Of a stretch of DNA of 64,000 nt, positions 18,358 through 25,786 are shown in pieces. Each line of letters opens with the position of its first letter. Position 1 is the first letter of the stretch. Below the pieces are notes generated by a model that saw only the letters and a list, made by a program, of their open reading frames with translations, did no database searches and was not told the DNA's origin. This stretch comes from DATCYZ01 sp036526195 (GTDB taxonomy: Bacteria > Pseudomonadota > Gammaproteobacteria > Burkholderiales > SG8-39), in NCBI GenBank assembly GCA_036526195.1, contig DATCYZ010000033.1:1-64000 (forward strand). The letters are read 5' to 3'. The position numbers and the translations under genes were made by a program.

Positions 18358-19323
18358 ATGCCCTGGCAGGCCGTGATCCTGGAAACCGACCGCGACGACA
18401 CCGACGCCTTCTGCGACGCGCTGCTCGAGGCGGGCGCGCTGTCGGTGACCCTGGAAGACGCCGACGCCGGCACCAGCGCGGAGCAGGCGCGCTTCGACGA
18501 GCCCGAGCCGGGCGCGCAGCGCGCGCGCCCGGGCGTGGCGGACGATGCGCCGCTCGGCTGGTCGCGAAACCGCGTGCACGTGCTGCTCGAGCAGGCCGCC
18601 AACCCGGCGCAGCTGCTCGGCCGCGCGGCGCAGGCCGCCGGCTGGCCGGCGCTGCCGATGTTCACCACCACCCCGGTGGAGGACGACGACTGGGTGCGGC
18701 GCACCCAGGCGCAGTTCGCGCCGCAGAGGATCGGCGAGCGACTCTGGATCGTGCCGAGCTGGCACGCGCCGCCCGCAGATCCGCGCGCCATCGTCGTGCG
18801 CCTCGACCCGGGCGCGGCCTTCGGCACCGGCGCGCACCCGACCACGCGCATGGTGCTCGGCTGGCTCGAACAGGTGCTGCCGGGCGCGCCGGACGCGGCG
18901 CCGCTGCGCCTGCTCGACTACGGCTGCGGCTCGGGCATCCTCGCCATCGCCGCGGCCCGCCTCGGCGCCACCGCGGTCGATGCGGTGGACCTCGATCCGC
19001 TGGCGCTCGAGGCGACGCGCGCGAATGCGGCGAAGAACGAAGTTTCGGTCGGCGTGCTGGAAGCCGACACGCCGCCGCAGGGTGACTATGATGTGGTGGT
19101 GGCCAATATCCTTGCGCGACCGCTGATCGTGCTGGCGCCGGCGATCGGCGCCCGGGTGCGTCCGGGCGGGCGCCTTGCGCTCTCGGGCGTGCTCGCGACG
19201 CAGGCGAACGAGGTGATGGCGGCCTATGCCCCCGCGTTCTCGATGCGCTGCGCCGGCGCCGAGGAGGACTGGGTGCTGCTCGAGGGCCGGCGCGCGCCGG
19301 CGCCGCAGGGACCGCCCGCATGA
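18358..19323 (+). CDS. prmA: Ribosomal protein L11 methyltransferase
   Basis: SAM-dependent trimethylation of L11, 321 aa. N-terminal substrate domain (about 1-100) then a Rossmann methyltransferase with FGTGAHPTTRMVLGWLE, LDYGCGSGILAIAAARLGA (SAM loop), VDLDPLALEATRANA and VVANILARPLIVLAP. The stop overlaps the start of the DUF3426 gene by 4 bp. Confidence 0.95.
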   Translation: MPWQAVILETDRDDTDAFCDALLEAGALSVTLEDADAGTSAEQARFDEPEPGAQRARPGVADDAPLGWSRNRVHVLLEQAANPAQLLGRAAQAAGWPALPMFTTTPVEDDDWVRRTQAQFAPQRIGERLWIVPSWHAPPADPRAIVVRLDPGAAFGTGAHPTTRMVLGWLEQVLPGAPDAAPLRLLDYGCGSGILAIAAARLGATAVDAVDLDPLALEATRANAAKNEVSVGVLEADTPPQGDYDVVVANILARPLIVLAPAIGARVRPGGRLALSGVLATQANEVMAAYAPAFSMRCAGAEEDWVLLEGRRAPAPQGPPA

Positions 19324-20195
19324 GCCTCGTCACCCGCTGCCCCGCGTGCAGCACGACCTTTCGCGTCCAGCCCGGACAACTCGCGCAACGCGGCGGCAAG
19401 GTGCGCTGCGGCAAGTGCAACACCGTGTTCGACGGACTTGCCTCCCTGGTTTCGGACGCCGACGCCGCGGCCGAACTCGGGCCTTCGCCGCAGCTCGCCC
19501 TGTTCGACCCGTCGCGTATGCTGGTGGCGGAAGAACCGGCGCCGCCCGCCGCGGAACCGGTGGCACCGGCAAGTGTCGATGCCACGCAGCCCCTGGCGGT
19601 CACGACGCTGCAAGCCGGGCCGGCACCGTCGGCTGCCGGCACGCCGTCCGCAGACGCGGCCGCGACCCTGCCGGAGCCGGCCTTCCTCGCCGAGCCGGCG
19701 CCGCGCCAGCGCTTCAGCGTGGTTTGGGCCCTGCTCGCGCTGATCGCGTTCACCGGCCTGGTCGGACAGATGCTGATCCACAACCGGACCGAGGCCGCAT
19801 TGCTGGTGCCGGAACTGCGCCCGGTCCTCGAGATTGCCTGCGAGCAGCTCGGCTGCGAGGTGCACCTGCCGCGGCGGCCGGAGCTGATGAGCATCGAGTC
19901 CTCCGACCTGCAAACCGACCCGAAGCGCGAGCAGGTGATCCAGCTGACCGCGGTGATCCGCAACCGTGCGCCGTTTCCGCAGGAATACCCTGCGCTCGAG
20001 ATCACGCTCACCAACGAGCTTGACCGCCCGACGGTGCGCCGCGTGCTGTGGCCGGCGCAGTACCTCGGCGCGGCGGGCACGGAACTGCTGGCGCGCGGCA
20101 TCGGTCCGGGCGCCGAGGCCATGGTGCGCATGGATTTCGCCACCACGCCGGACGTGCGCGCCACCGGCTACCGGCTGTACCTGTTCTATCCCTGA
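19320..20195 (+). CDS. Zinc-ribbon and DUF3426 membrane protein
   Basis: 291 aa. An N-terminal MJ0042-type zinc ribbon has CPAC (7-10) and CGKC (30-33). An Ala/Pro-rich linker follows, then one membrane helix (about 128-148) and a periplasmic DUF3426 domain with CEQLGCEVHLPRRPELMSIE and IRNRAPFPQEYPALEITLTN. Function unknown. Its fixed place after prmA in betaproteobacteria suggests a conserved but uncharacterised role. Start overlaps prmA. Confidence 0.88.
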   Translation: MSLVTRCPACSTTFRVQPGQLAQRGGKVRCGKCNTVFDGLASLVSDADAAAELGPSPQLALFDPSRMLVAEEPAPPAAEPVAPASVDATQPLAVTTLQAGPAPSAAGTPSADAAATLPEPAFLAEPAPRQRFSVVWALLALIAFTGLVGQMLIHNRTEAALLVPELRPVLEIACEQLGCEVHLPRRPELMSIESSDLQTDPKREQVIQLTAVIRNRAPFPQEYPALEITLTNELDRPTVRRVLWPAQYLGAAGTELLARGIGPGAEAMVRMDFATTPDVRATGYRLYLFYP

Positions 20196-20216
20196 GTTTT
20201 CCCAGCTCTCCTTCGT

Positions 20217-20237
20217 CGCGACCCGCACGGGGTCGCG
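20217..20237 (+). other. Hairpin between the DUF3426 and PfkB genes
   Basis: Inverted repeat with 8-bp arms (20217-20224 and 20230-20237) and a 5-nt loop, just upstream of the PfkB-kinase start. No T-run follows, so it is not a standard terminator; it may simply reduce read-through or be incidental. Confidence 0.35.
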
Positions 20238-20267
20238 GTGCCCTGCTCCCAACCGGAACTTCCCCTG

Positions 20268-21206
20268 ATGCGCATTCTCGTCACCGGATCGATCGCCTAC
20301 GACACCATCATGGTGTTTCCCGACCGGTTCAAGAACCACCTGCTGCCCGATCAGCTGCACATCCTGAACGTGTGCTTCCTCGCGCCCGAGATGCGGCGCG
20401 AGTACGGCGGCACCGCAGGGAACATCGCCTACAACCTGCGCCTGCTGGGCGCCGACCCGCTGGTGATGGCCACCGTGGGCGACGACATCGCGCCGTACAT
20501 GGAGCGGCTCGAGAAACTCGGCATCGGCACCGCGAACCTGCGCCGCATCGCCGGGCAGTTCACCGCGCAGGCCTTCATCACCACCGACCTGGACGACAAC
20601 CAGATCATCGCCTTCCATCCGGGCGCCATGAACCACGCGCACGAGAACCGCATCGACAAGAAACTCGGCGCCGGCATCGCCACCGTCTCGCCCGACGGCA
20701 AGGAAGGCATGCAGCAGCACGCGCGCCAGTGCGTCGAGGCGGGCGTGCCCTTCGTCTTCGACCCGGGCCAAGGCCTGCCGATGTTCTCCGGCGAGGAACT
20801 CGCGGAGTTCATCCGGCTCGCCGATTACGTCGCGGTGAACGACTACGAGGGCAAGCTGCTCGAGAGCAAGACCGGCGCCACGTTCGAGGCGATCGCCGCG
20901 CAGGTGAAGGGGCTGGTCGTGACGCTGGGCGCCAAGGGTTCGCTGGTCTATGCCGGCGGCACGCGCCACGAGGTGCCGAGCGTCGCCGCGGAGAAGTTGG
21001 TCGACCCCACCGGCTGCGGCGACGCGTTCCGCGCCGGCCTGCTGCACGGCATCGCCGAAGGCTGGGACCTGCCCACCGCGGCGCGGCTCGGCTCGGTGAT
21101 GGGCGCGCTGAAGATCGCCCATCGCGGCGGCCAGAACCACCTTGCCGACCGCGCCGAGATCGAAGCGCGGTTCCGCGCCGCGTTCAAGTACTCGCCCTGG
21201 GGTTAG
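20268..21206 (+). CDS. PfkB-family carbohydrate/adenosine kinase
   Basis: Ribokinase-superfamily kinase, 312 aa from ATG 20268 (MRILVTGSIAYDTIM); a longer upstream start adds residues outside the family. Motifs: YGGTAGNIAYNLRLLGADP near the N-terminus, FDPGQGLPMF, NDYEGKLLE, TLGAKGSLVY, and the C-terminal anion-hole/catalytic motif DPTGCGDAFRAGLL. The overall pattern is closest to bacterial adenosine-kinase-like PfkB proteins, but the substrate cannot be settled from sequence. It is convergent with the HIT-apaH pair. Confidence 0.85.
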   Translation: MRILVTGSIAYDTIMVFPDRFKNHLLPDQLHILNVCFLAPEMRREYGGTAGNIAYNLRLLGADPLVMATVGDDIAPYMERLEKLGIGTANLRRIAGQFTAQAFITTDLDDNQIIAFHPGAMNHAHENRIDKKLGAGIATVSPDGKEGMQQHARQCVEAGVPFVFDPGQGLPMFSGEELAEFIRLADYVAVNDYEGKLLESKTGATFEAIAAQVKGLVVTLGAKGSLVYAGGTRHEVPSVAAEKLVDPTGCGDAFRAGLLHGIAEGWDLPTAARLGSVMGALKIAHRGGQNHLADRAEIEARFRAAFKYSPWG

Positions 21207-21209
21207 GCT

Positions 21210-21620
21210 TCAGAGCCTTTCGCGGATCTTCTGCGCGTAGCCTTCGAGCGTCTCGCTCGGCGGGTTCTTCACCGGCCAGGCAAGCGTCATGCCGTCATCC
21301 TCCCAGCGCGGCAGCACGTGCAGATGGAAATGAAACACCGTCTGCCCGGCGGGCTTGCCGTTCGCCTGGTAGATCGACAGCCCCGGCGGCGAGAAGGCGG
21401 CGCGCACCGCCCGCGCGACCCGCGCCGCGGTGCGGAACACCGCCGCGGCCTGTGCGTCATCGAGCGCGTACAGGTTCTCGGCGTGCGCCTTCAACGCGAC
21501 CAGCACATGCCCCGGATTCACCTGGCCGATGTCCATGAAGGCGAGCGTCTCGCCATCCTCGTGCACCACGGTCGCCGGGATCTTCTTCGCCATGATTTTG
21601 CAGAACACGCAATCGTCCAT
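21210..21620 (-). CDS. HIT-family nucleotide hydrolase
   Basis: Histidine-triad protein, 136 aa, with CVFCKIMAKKIPATVVHED at the start, DIGQVNPGHVLVA, and the HFHLHVLP triad. Such proteins hydrolyse AMP-containing or dinucleoside polyphosphate compounds. The ATG at 21620 is preferred because a GGGGGA Shine-Dalgarno-like run sits just ahead of it; an ATG at 21635 would overlap the apaH stop directly and add five residues. It is the downstream partner of apaH. Confidence 0.9.
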   Translation of the reverse strand: MDDCVFCKIMAKKIPATVVHEDGETLAFMDIGQVNPGHVLVALKAHAENLYALDDAQAAAVFRTAARVARAVRAAFSPPGLSIYQANGKPAGQTVFHFHLHVLPRWEDDGMTLAWPVKNPPSETLEGYAQKIRERL

Positions 21621-21634
21621 CGTTCCCCCGTTCA

Positions 21635-22444
21635 TCAATCCCGCTGCTGGTAGCCGTCGCTGGCCACCTGGTAGAGCGCCCGGTCCTCCAGCCGCACCGC
21701 GGTCAGCGAGCCGCCCCAGACGCAGCCGGTGTCGAGCGCGAGCAACTGTTCGGTGAGCTTGAGGCCGAGCGATGACCAATGGCCGCAGACGATTGCCGGC
21801 TCGTCGCGCCCGACGCGCGCGTCGAACCAGGGCAGCGTGCCGGTCGGCGCCTCGATGCCCTTGGCCTCCAGCGCCATGCCGCCTTGCGGCGTGCAGAAGC
21901 GCATGCGCGTCATCGCGTTGACGATCGCGCGCAGCCGGTCCATGCCGTCGAGGTCCTCGTGCCAGGCGCGCGGCTCGTTGCCGTAGAGCCGGGAGAGGAA
22001 ATCGGGCCAGTCCGGCGCAGCCAGCGCGGCCTCGACTTCACGCGCGTGCGCGAGCGCCTCGGCGATGCTCCATTGCGGCACCAGCCCGGCGTGCACCATC
22101 GCGTAACGGCCTTCGACGTGCATCAGCCTGCGGGTGCGCAGCCAGTCGACCAGCGCGTCGCGGTCCGGGGCGGAGAGGATCTCGTCCAGCGTGTCGTCCT
22201 TGCGCAACGGAGCGAAGCCCTCGATCACGCACAGCAGGTGCAGGTCGTGGTTGCCGAGCACCGTGACCGCGGCCTCGCCCAGCCCGCGCACGTAGCGCAG
22301 CACCTCGAGCGAGCCGGGCCCGCGGTTGACCAGGTCGCCGACCAGCCAGAGGCGGTCGCGGCTCGCGTCGAAGCCGGTTTTCGAGACCAGCCTGCGCAGC
22401 TCGTCGTAGCAGCCCTGGATGTCGCCGATTGCGTAAGTGGCCAT
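21635..22444 (-). CDS. apaH: Symmetrical bis(5'-nucleosyl)-tetraphosphatase
   Basis: Cleaves Ap4A to two ADP, 269 aa calcineurin-type phosphoesterase. The metal-binding motifs are all visible: YAIGDIQGCYDEL, LVGDLVNRGPGSLEVL and TVLGNHDLHLL; MVHAGLVPQWS and VCGHWSSLGLK complete the site. The stop is at, or 14 bp before, the start of the HIT hydrolase gene, so two Ap4A-type hydrolases are coupled. Confidence 0.95.
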   Translation of the reverse strand: MATYAIGDIQGCYDELRRLVSKTGFDASRDRLWLVGDLVNRGPGSLEVLRYVRGLGEAAVTVLGNHDLHLLCVIEGFAPLRKDDTLDEILSAPDRDALVDWLRTRRLMHVEGRYAMVHAGLVPQWSIAEALAHAREVEAALAAPDWPDFLSRLYGNEPRAWHEDLDGMDRLRAIVNAMTRMRFCTPQGGMALEAKGIEAPTGTLPWFDARVGRDEPAIVCGHWSSLGLKLTEQLLALDTGCVWGGSLTAVRLEDRALYQVASDGYQQRD

Positions 22445-22470
22445 GGGCGCGGACTATAACGCACGGCGGG

Positions 22471-22516
22471 GCGCCGGAACCGGACGTTTGGTAACATATA
22501 TGTGACTATATGCGCT
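22471..22516 (+). repeat. 46-bp dispersed repeat, copy 2 (core 22491-22506)
   Basis: Core GTAACATATATGTGAC, one mismatch from a perfect palindrome, with the same flanks as the other copies: gcgccgga on the left and tatatgcgct on the right. It sits between the divergent apaH and thiolase-like genes, 108 bp upstream of the latter, so it could act as an operator here. Confidence 0.7.
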
Positions 22517-22623
22517 CTGCATGCGCCCGCCGCGCCGTTCCACCAAGCGAACCCCTCCCCGCCGCGCCGCCGCAAGCCGCATCATTGCAACCTCGGACAC
22601 ACCGCAATCCACGGGACCGGAAA

Positions 22624-23832
22624 ATGAGAGCAGAAGTCGCCGTCGTCGGCTACGGCCGCACCCCCTACCACCGCCCCAAGCCGGGCGACCCGCACCTGAC
22701 TGCAGACGAGTACATCGCCTGGGCGGCCGAACTCGCGCTCGAGCGTGCCGGCATGTCGAAGAACGATTTCGACGGCCAGGGGCTCGGCGTCTCGCACGCC
22801 GAGGTCGCGCACACGGTGAACTGGGCCGCCGCCACCGCCGAGAACCTCGGCATCAGCCCGGCAGCGCTGATCCGCGGCGACCAGGGCGGCGCCTCGGCCT
22901 CCTCGATGCTGATCCGCGCCGCGGCGCTGATCAAGGCGGGCATCATCGACCGCGCGCTGATCGTCGGCGCCGACACGCCGATCGACATTCCCTCGGTGGC
23001 GCCGGGTTTGCCGCTGTCGCCCGAGCGATCGCGCGGCATCTTCTGGGACTTCCAGGGCCCCTTTGGCGTGATGGGCGCGAACGGCCAGTTCGGCATGATC
23101 CAGACGCGCTACGCCCACCAGTACGGCCTGACCGACGCGCAGCTCGGCAAGGTGGCGGTGACCACGCGCTACCACGCCTCGCTCAATCCCGGCGCGATCT
23201 TCCGCAAGCCCGTTACGCTGGACGAGTACGTGAACTCGCGCGTGCTCTCGGATCCGATCCGGTTGCTCGATTGCGTGCCGATCGTCAATGGCGGGCTCGC
23301 CTACATCGTCACTTCGGCGAAGAGCGCGCGCACGATCACCGACCGCCCGGTCTACCTGCTCGGCTGCGGCGAGGCGAACAACTACTTCCACGGTTCGCGC
23401 AGCACGCCGGACGTCACCGTCACCGGCTTCACCGACGCCGCGCCGAAGGCCTTCGCCATGGCCGGGGTGAAGCACAAGGACATCCAGTTCTTCCAGCCCT
23501 ACGACGATTACCCGATCATCGTGCTCATGAGCATCGAGGACTGGGGATTCTGCAAGAAGGGCGAGGCCGGGAAGTTCATCGACGAACGCAGCCTGCGCTT
23601 CGACGGCGAGTTTCCGCTCTCCACCGACGGCGGCCAGCTCTCCGGCGGCCAGCCCGGCGGCGCCATCGGCGGCTTCATGCCGCTGATCGAGGCGGTCACC
23701 CAGTTGCGCGGCGAGGCGGGCGAGCGACAGGTGAAGAACGCGATGATCGGCGCAAGCTGCGGCTTCGGCGGCATCCCCTACGCCAAGCCGGGGCGCAGCT
23801 GCATTTCCCTCATTTTCGGCACGGAGGCCTGA
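22624..23832 (+). CDS. Thiolase-like (lipid-transfer/SCP-x type) protein lacking usual catalytic Cys and His
   Basis: 402 aa thiolase-superfamily protein. By alignment on the A...I.AG spacing, the nucleophile position of the usual CxSGxxA motif is Gly (GDQGGASASSM), and the GHPxGASG motif reads GGQPGGAIG, with Gln for His. A Cys remains in SCGFGG near the C-terminus. The QLRGEAGERQVKNAM stretch is typical of the superfamily. The next gene encodes a DUF35 zinc protein, the usual partner of such thiolases. By analogy with Ltp2-type thiolase-fold aldolases it may not be a claisen thiolase. Start at ATG 22624. Confidence 0.85.
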   Translation: MRAEVAVVGYGRTPYHRPKPGDPHLTADEYIAWAAELALERAGMSKNDFDGQGLGVSHAEVAHTVNWAAATAENLGISPAALIRGDQGGASASSMLIRAAALIKAGIIDRALIVGADTPIDIPSVAPGLPLSPERSRGIFWDFQGPFGVMGANGQFGMIQTRYAHQYGLTDAQLGKVAVTTRYHASLNPGAIFRKPVTLDEYVNSRVLSDPIRLLDCVPIVNGGLAYIVTSAKSARTITDRPVYLLGCGEANNYFHGSRSTPDVTVTGFTDAAPKAFAMAGVKHKDIQFFQPYDDYPIIVLMSIEDWGFCKKGEAGKFIDERSLRFDGEFPLSTDGGQLSGGQPGGAIGGFMPLIEAVTQLRGEAGERQVKNAMIGASCGFGGIPYAKPGRSCISLIFGTEA

Positions 23833-23835
23833 GCC

Positions 23836-24264
23836 ATGGCCGAGACCACGCTGCACAAGCCGCTCCCCGAACTCACCGACATGACACGGCCGTTCTGGAC
23901 CGCGGCCAAGGAACGCCGCTTCGTGCTGCAGAAATGCCCGCGCTGCGCGACCTTCAACTTCTATCCCAAGCCTTGGTGCATCGAGTGCGGCAGCCGCGGC
24001 CTCGTCTGGACCGATGCCAAGCCCTTCGGCACGGTGTACAGCTTCACCATCTCGCGCACCGTCGGCATGAACTTCCCGGGCTGGCAGGCCGACCTGCCGG
24101 TGCTGATGTGCATGGTCGACCTCGACGACGGCCCGCGCATGTACGCGCAGGTGACCGACTGCGAGCCGGAGGACCTGAAGATCGGCATGCGGCTGGAAGT
24201 GCATTTCGAGGACATCAGCGACAAGGCCGGCATCCCGAAGTTCCGGCCGCTGCGCAAGGCCTGA
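23836..24264 (+). CDS. DUF35 zinc-ribbon/OB-fold protein
   Basis: 142 aa. Rubredoxin-like zinc ribbon with Cys34, Cys37, Cys48 and Cys51 (CPRC, CIEC), followed by an OB-fold acyl-CoA-binding part ([17 protein letters not shown] and [19 protein letters not shown]). DUF35 proteins form complexes with thiolases, aldolases and hydratases and help position acyl-CoA. It is 3 bp after the thiolase-like gene, so the two probably form one enzyme. Confidence 0.92.
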   Translation: MAETTLHKPLPELTDMTRPFWTAAKERRFVLQKCPRCATFNFYPKPWCIECGSRGLVWTDAKPFGTVYSFTISRTVGMNFPGWQADLPVLMCMVDLDDGPRMYAQVTDCEPEDLKIGMRLEVHFEDISDKAGIPKFRPLRKA

Positions 24265-24289
24265 GCGAGTCCGCGGGACGGGCGGGACG

Positions 24290-25507
24290 ATGAGCGAGGC
24301 CGACGAGGCACGACTGCGCATCGACGCGATGCAGGGCGCGTCATTCGACTGGCGCGACCCGCTGCGGCTCGATGACCTGCTCTCGGACGAGGAAATCCAG
24401 GTGCGCGACGCCGCGCGCAGGTTCGCGCAGGACCGGCTGATGCCGCGCATCCTCGAAGCGAACCGCCATGAGACCTTCGACCCGGACGTAATGAAGGAGA
24501 TGGCGGCGCAGGGCTATCTCGGCGCGACGCTGGAAGGCTACGGCTGCGCCGGCATCAGCTATGTCGCCTACGGGCTGGTCGCGCGCGAGTTCGAGCGCGT
24601 CGACACCAGCTTCAGGTCGGCCATGGGCGTGCAGAGCGCGCTTTCCATGATGCCGATCCACCTCTTCGGTAGCGACGAACAGCGCGAGCGCTACCTGCCC
24701 GCCATGGCGCGCGCCGAGAAACTCGGCTGCTTCGGCCTGACCGAACCCGACCACGGTTCCGACCCGGGCAGCATGACCACGCGGGCGCGCGCGGCGGAGG
24801 GCGGCTACACATTGAGCGGCACCAAGACCTGGATCACCCACGCGCCAATAGCGGATGTGATGATCGTCTGGGCGAAGGACGAGGGCAACGCGGTGTGCGG
24901 CTTCATCCTCGAGCGCGGCATGAAGGGCCTGTCTACCCACAAGATCGAGGGCAAGTTCTCGGTGCGCGCCTCGCCCACCGGGCAGATCGTCATGGACGAA
25001 GTATTCGTGCCCGAGGCGCAGCGCCTGCCCGGCGCGCGCGGCCTCGCCGCGCCCTTTGCCTGCCTGAACAACGCGCGCTTCGGCATCTGCTGGGGCGCGA
25101 TGGGGGCGGCGGAATTCTGCTGGCACGCCGCGCGCCAGTACACGCTCGATCGCAAGCAGTTCGGCCGGCCGCTCGCCGCCAACCAGCTGGTGCAGAAAAA
25201 GCTCGCCGACATGCAGACCGAGATTTCCCTCGGCCTGCTCGCCTGCCTGCAGGTGAGCCGCCTGCGCGACGCCGGACGCGCCAGCCCCGAGATGGTGTCG
25301 CTCCTGAAGCGCAACTGCGCCGGCAAGGCGCTCGAGATCGCGCGCGTCGCGCGCGACATGCACGGCGGCAACGGCATCGCCGACGAGTACCACGTCATCC
25401 GCCACCTGATGAACCTCGAGACGGTGAACACGCTAGAAGGGACGCATGACATTCATGCGCTGGTGCTGGGGCGGGCGCAGACGGGGATTTCGGCGTTTGG
25501 GGGTTGA
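24290..25507 (+). CDS. gcdH: Glutaryl-CoA dehydrogenase-type acyl-CoA dehydrogenase
   Basis: FAD enzyme oxidising and decarboxylating glutaryl-CoA to crotonyl-CoA, 405 aa. [16 protein letters not shown] contains Arg109, matching the Arg that binds the substrate gamma-carboxylate in human [17 protein letters not shown] and [13 protein letters not shown] ending are characteristic, as are [20 protein letters not shown] and [10 protein letters not shown] with the catalytic Glu. Third gene of the cassette with the thiolase-like and DUF35 genes. No CoA-transferase or ligase for glutarate is nearby, so a carboxylated homologue as substrate is possible. Confidence 0.85.
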   Translation: MSEADEARLRIDAMQGASFDWRDPLRLDDLLSDEEIQVRDAARRFAQDRLMPRILEANRHETFDPDVMKEMAAQGYLGATLEGYGCAGISYVAYGLVAREFERVDTSFRSAMGVQSALSMMPIHLFGSDEQRERYLPAMARAEKLGCFGLTEPDHGSDPGSMTTRARAAEGGYTLSGTKTWITHAPIADVMIVWAKDEGNAVCGFILERGMKGLSTHKIEGKFSVRASPTGQIVMDEVFVPEAQRLPGARGLAAPFACLNNARFGICWGAMGAAEFCWHAARQYTLDRKQFGRPLAANQLVQKKLADMQTEISLGLLACLQVSRLRDAGRASPEMVSLLKRNCAGKALEIARVARDMHGGNGIADEYHVIRHLMNLETVNTLEGTHDIHALVLGRAQTGISAFGG

Positions 25508-25542
25508 GCCGAGCGCGCGGTTCGGGTTTGCTTTTAAACAGA

Positions 25543-25589
25543 TCGCCCTTTCTTTGTGCACAGCTTCATCGTGAACAAAGAAAGGGCGA
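25543..25589 (+). terminator. Hairpin with 15-bp perfect stem, downstream of gcdH
   Basis: Arms 25543-25557 and 25575-25589 are perfectly complementary with a 17-nt loop, 36 bp after the gcdH stop and between convergent genes. The top-strand stem ends in GGGCGA without a T-run, so it is a likely rho-independent-like or processing hairpin rather than a textbook terminator. Confidence 0.55.
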
Positions 25590-25634
25590 AACATTGCCTG
25601 CGATTCGCCACCGCGCACAATCGAGCGCCGTGTT

Positions 25635-25685
25635 TCGCCGCTCCTGATTCCGGACGATGAGGCTGTCCGGAATCAGGAGCGGCGA
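25635..25685 (+). terminator. Hairpin with 21-bp perfect stem
   Basis: Arms 25635-25655 and 25665-25685 are perfect complements separated by a 9-nt loop. It is the longest perfect inverted repeat noticed in the window, 46 bp after the first hairpin in the same convergent gap. It may terminate both gcdH and comM transcripts. No T-run. Confidence 0.55.
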
Positions 25686-25725
25686 CCTGGTCGAACCGGA
25701 TGGTAGCGGTGCCTCAGTGTGCGCC

Positions 25726-25772
25726 GCGCCGGATTGCGCCGTATGGTAACATATATGTTACTATATGACGCT
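25726..25772 (+). repeat. 46-bp dispersed repeat, copy 3 (perfect palindromic core 25746-25761)
   Basis: Core GTAACATATATGTTAC is a perfect 16-bp palindrome, flanked by gcgccggatt on the left and tatatgacgct on the right as in the other copies. It lies between gcdH and comM, 15 bp before the comM stop, so it is not in a promoter position for either gene. Confidence 0.75.
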
Positions 25773-25786
25773 TTTCGGCGCCCCGG

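Noticed and set aside
25508..25786. Insertion-sequence end or tRNA attachment site
   Set aside because: Hairpins and a palindromic repeat are present, but there is no transposase, tRNA, target duplication or direct att pair.
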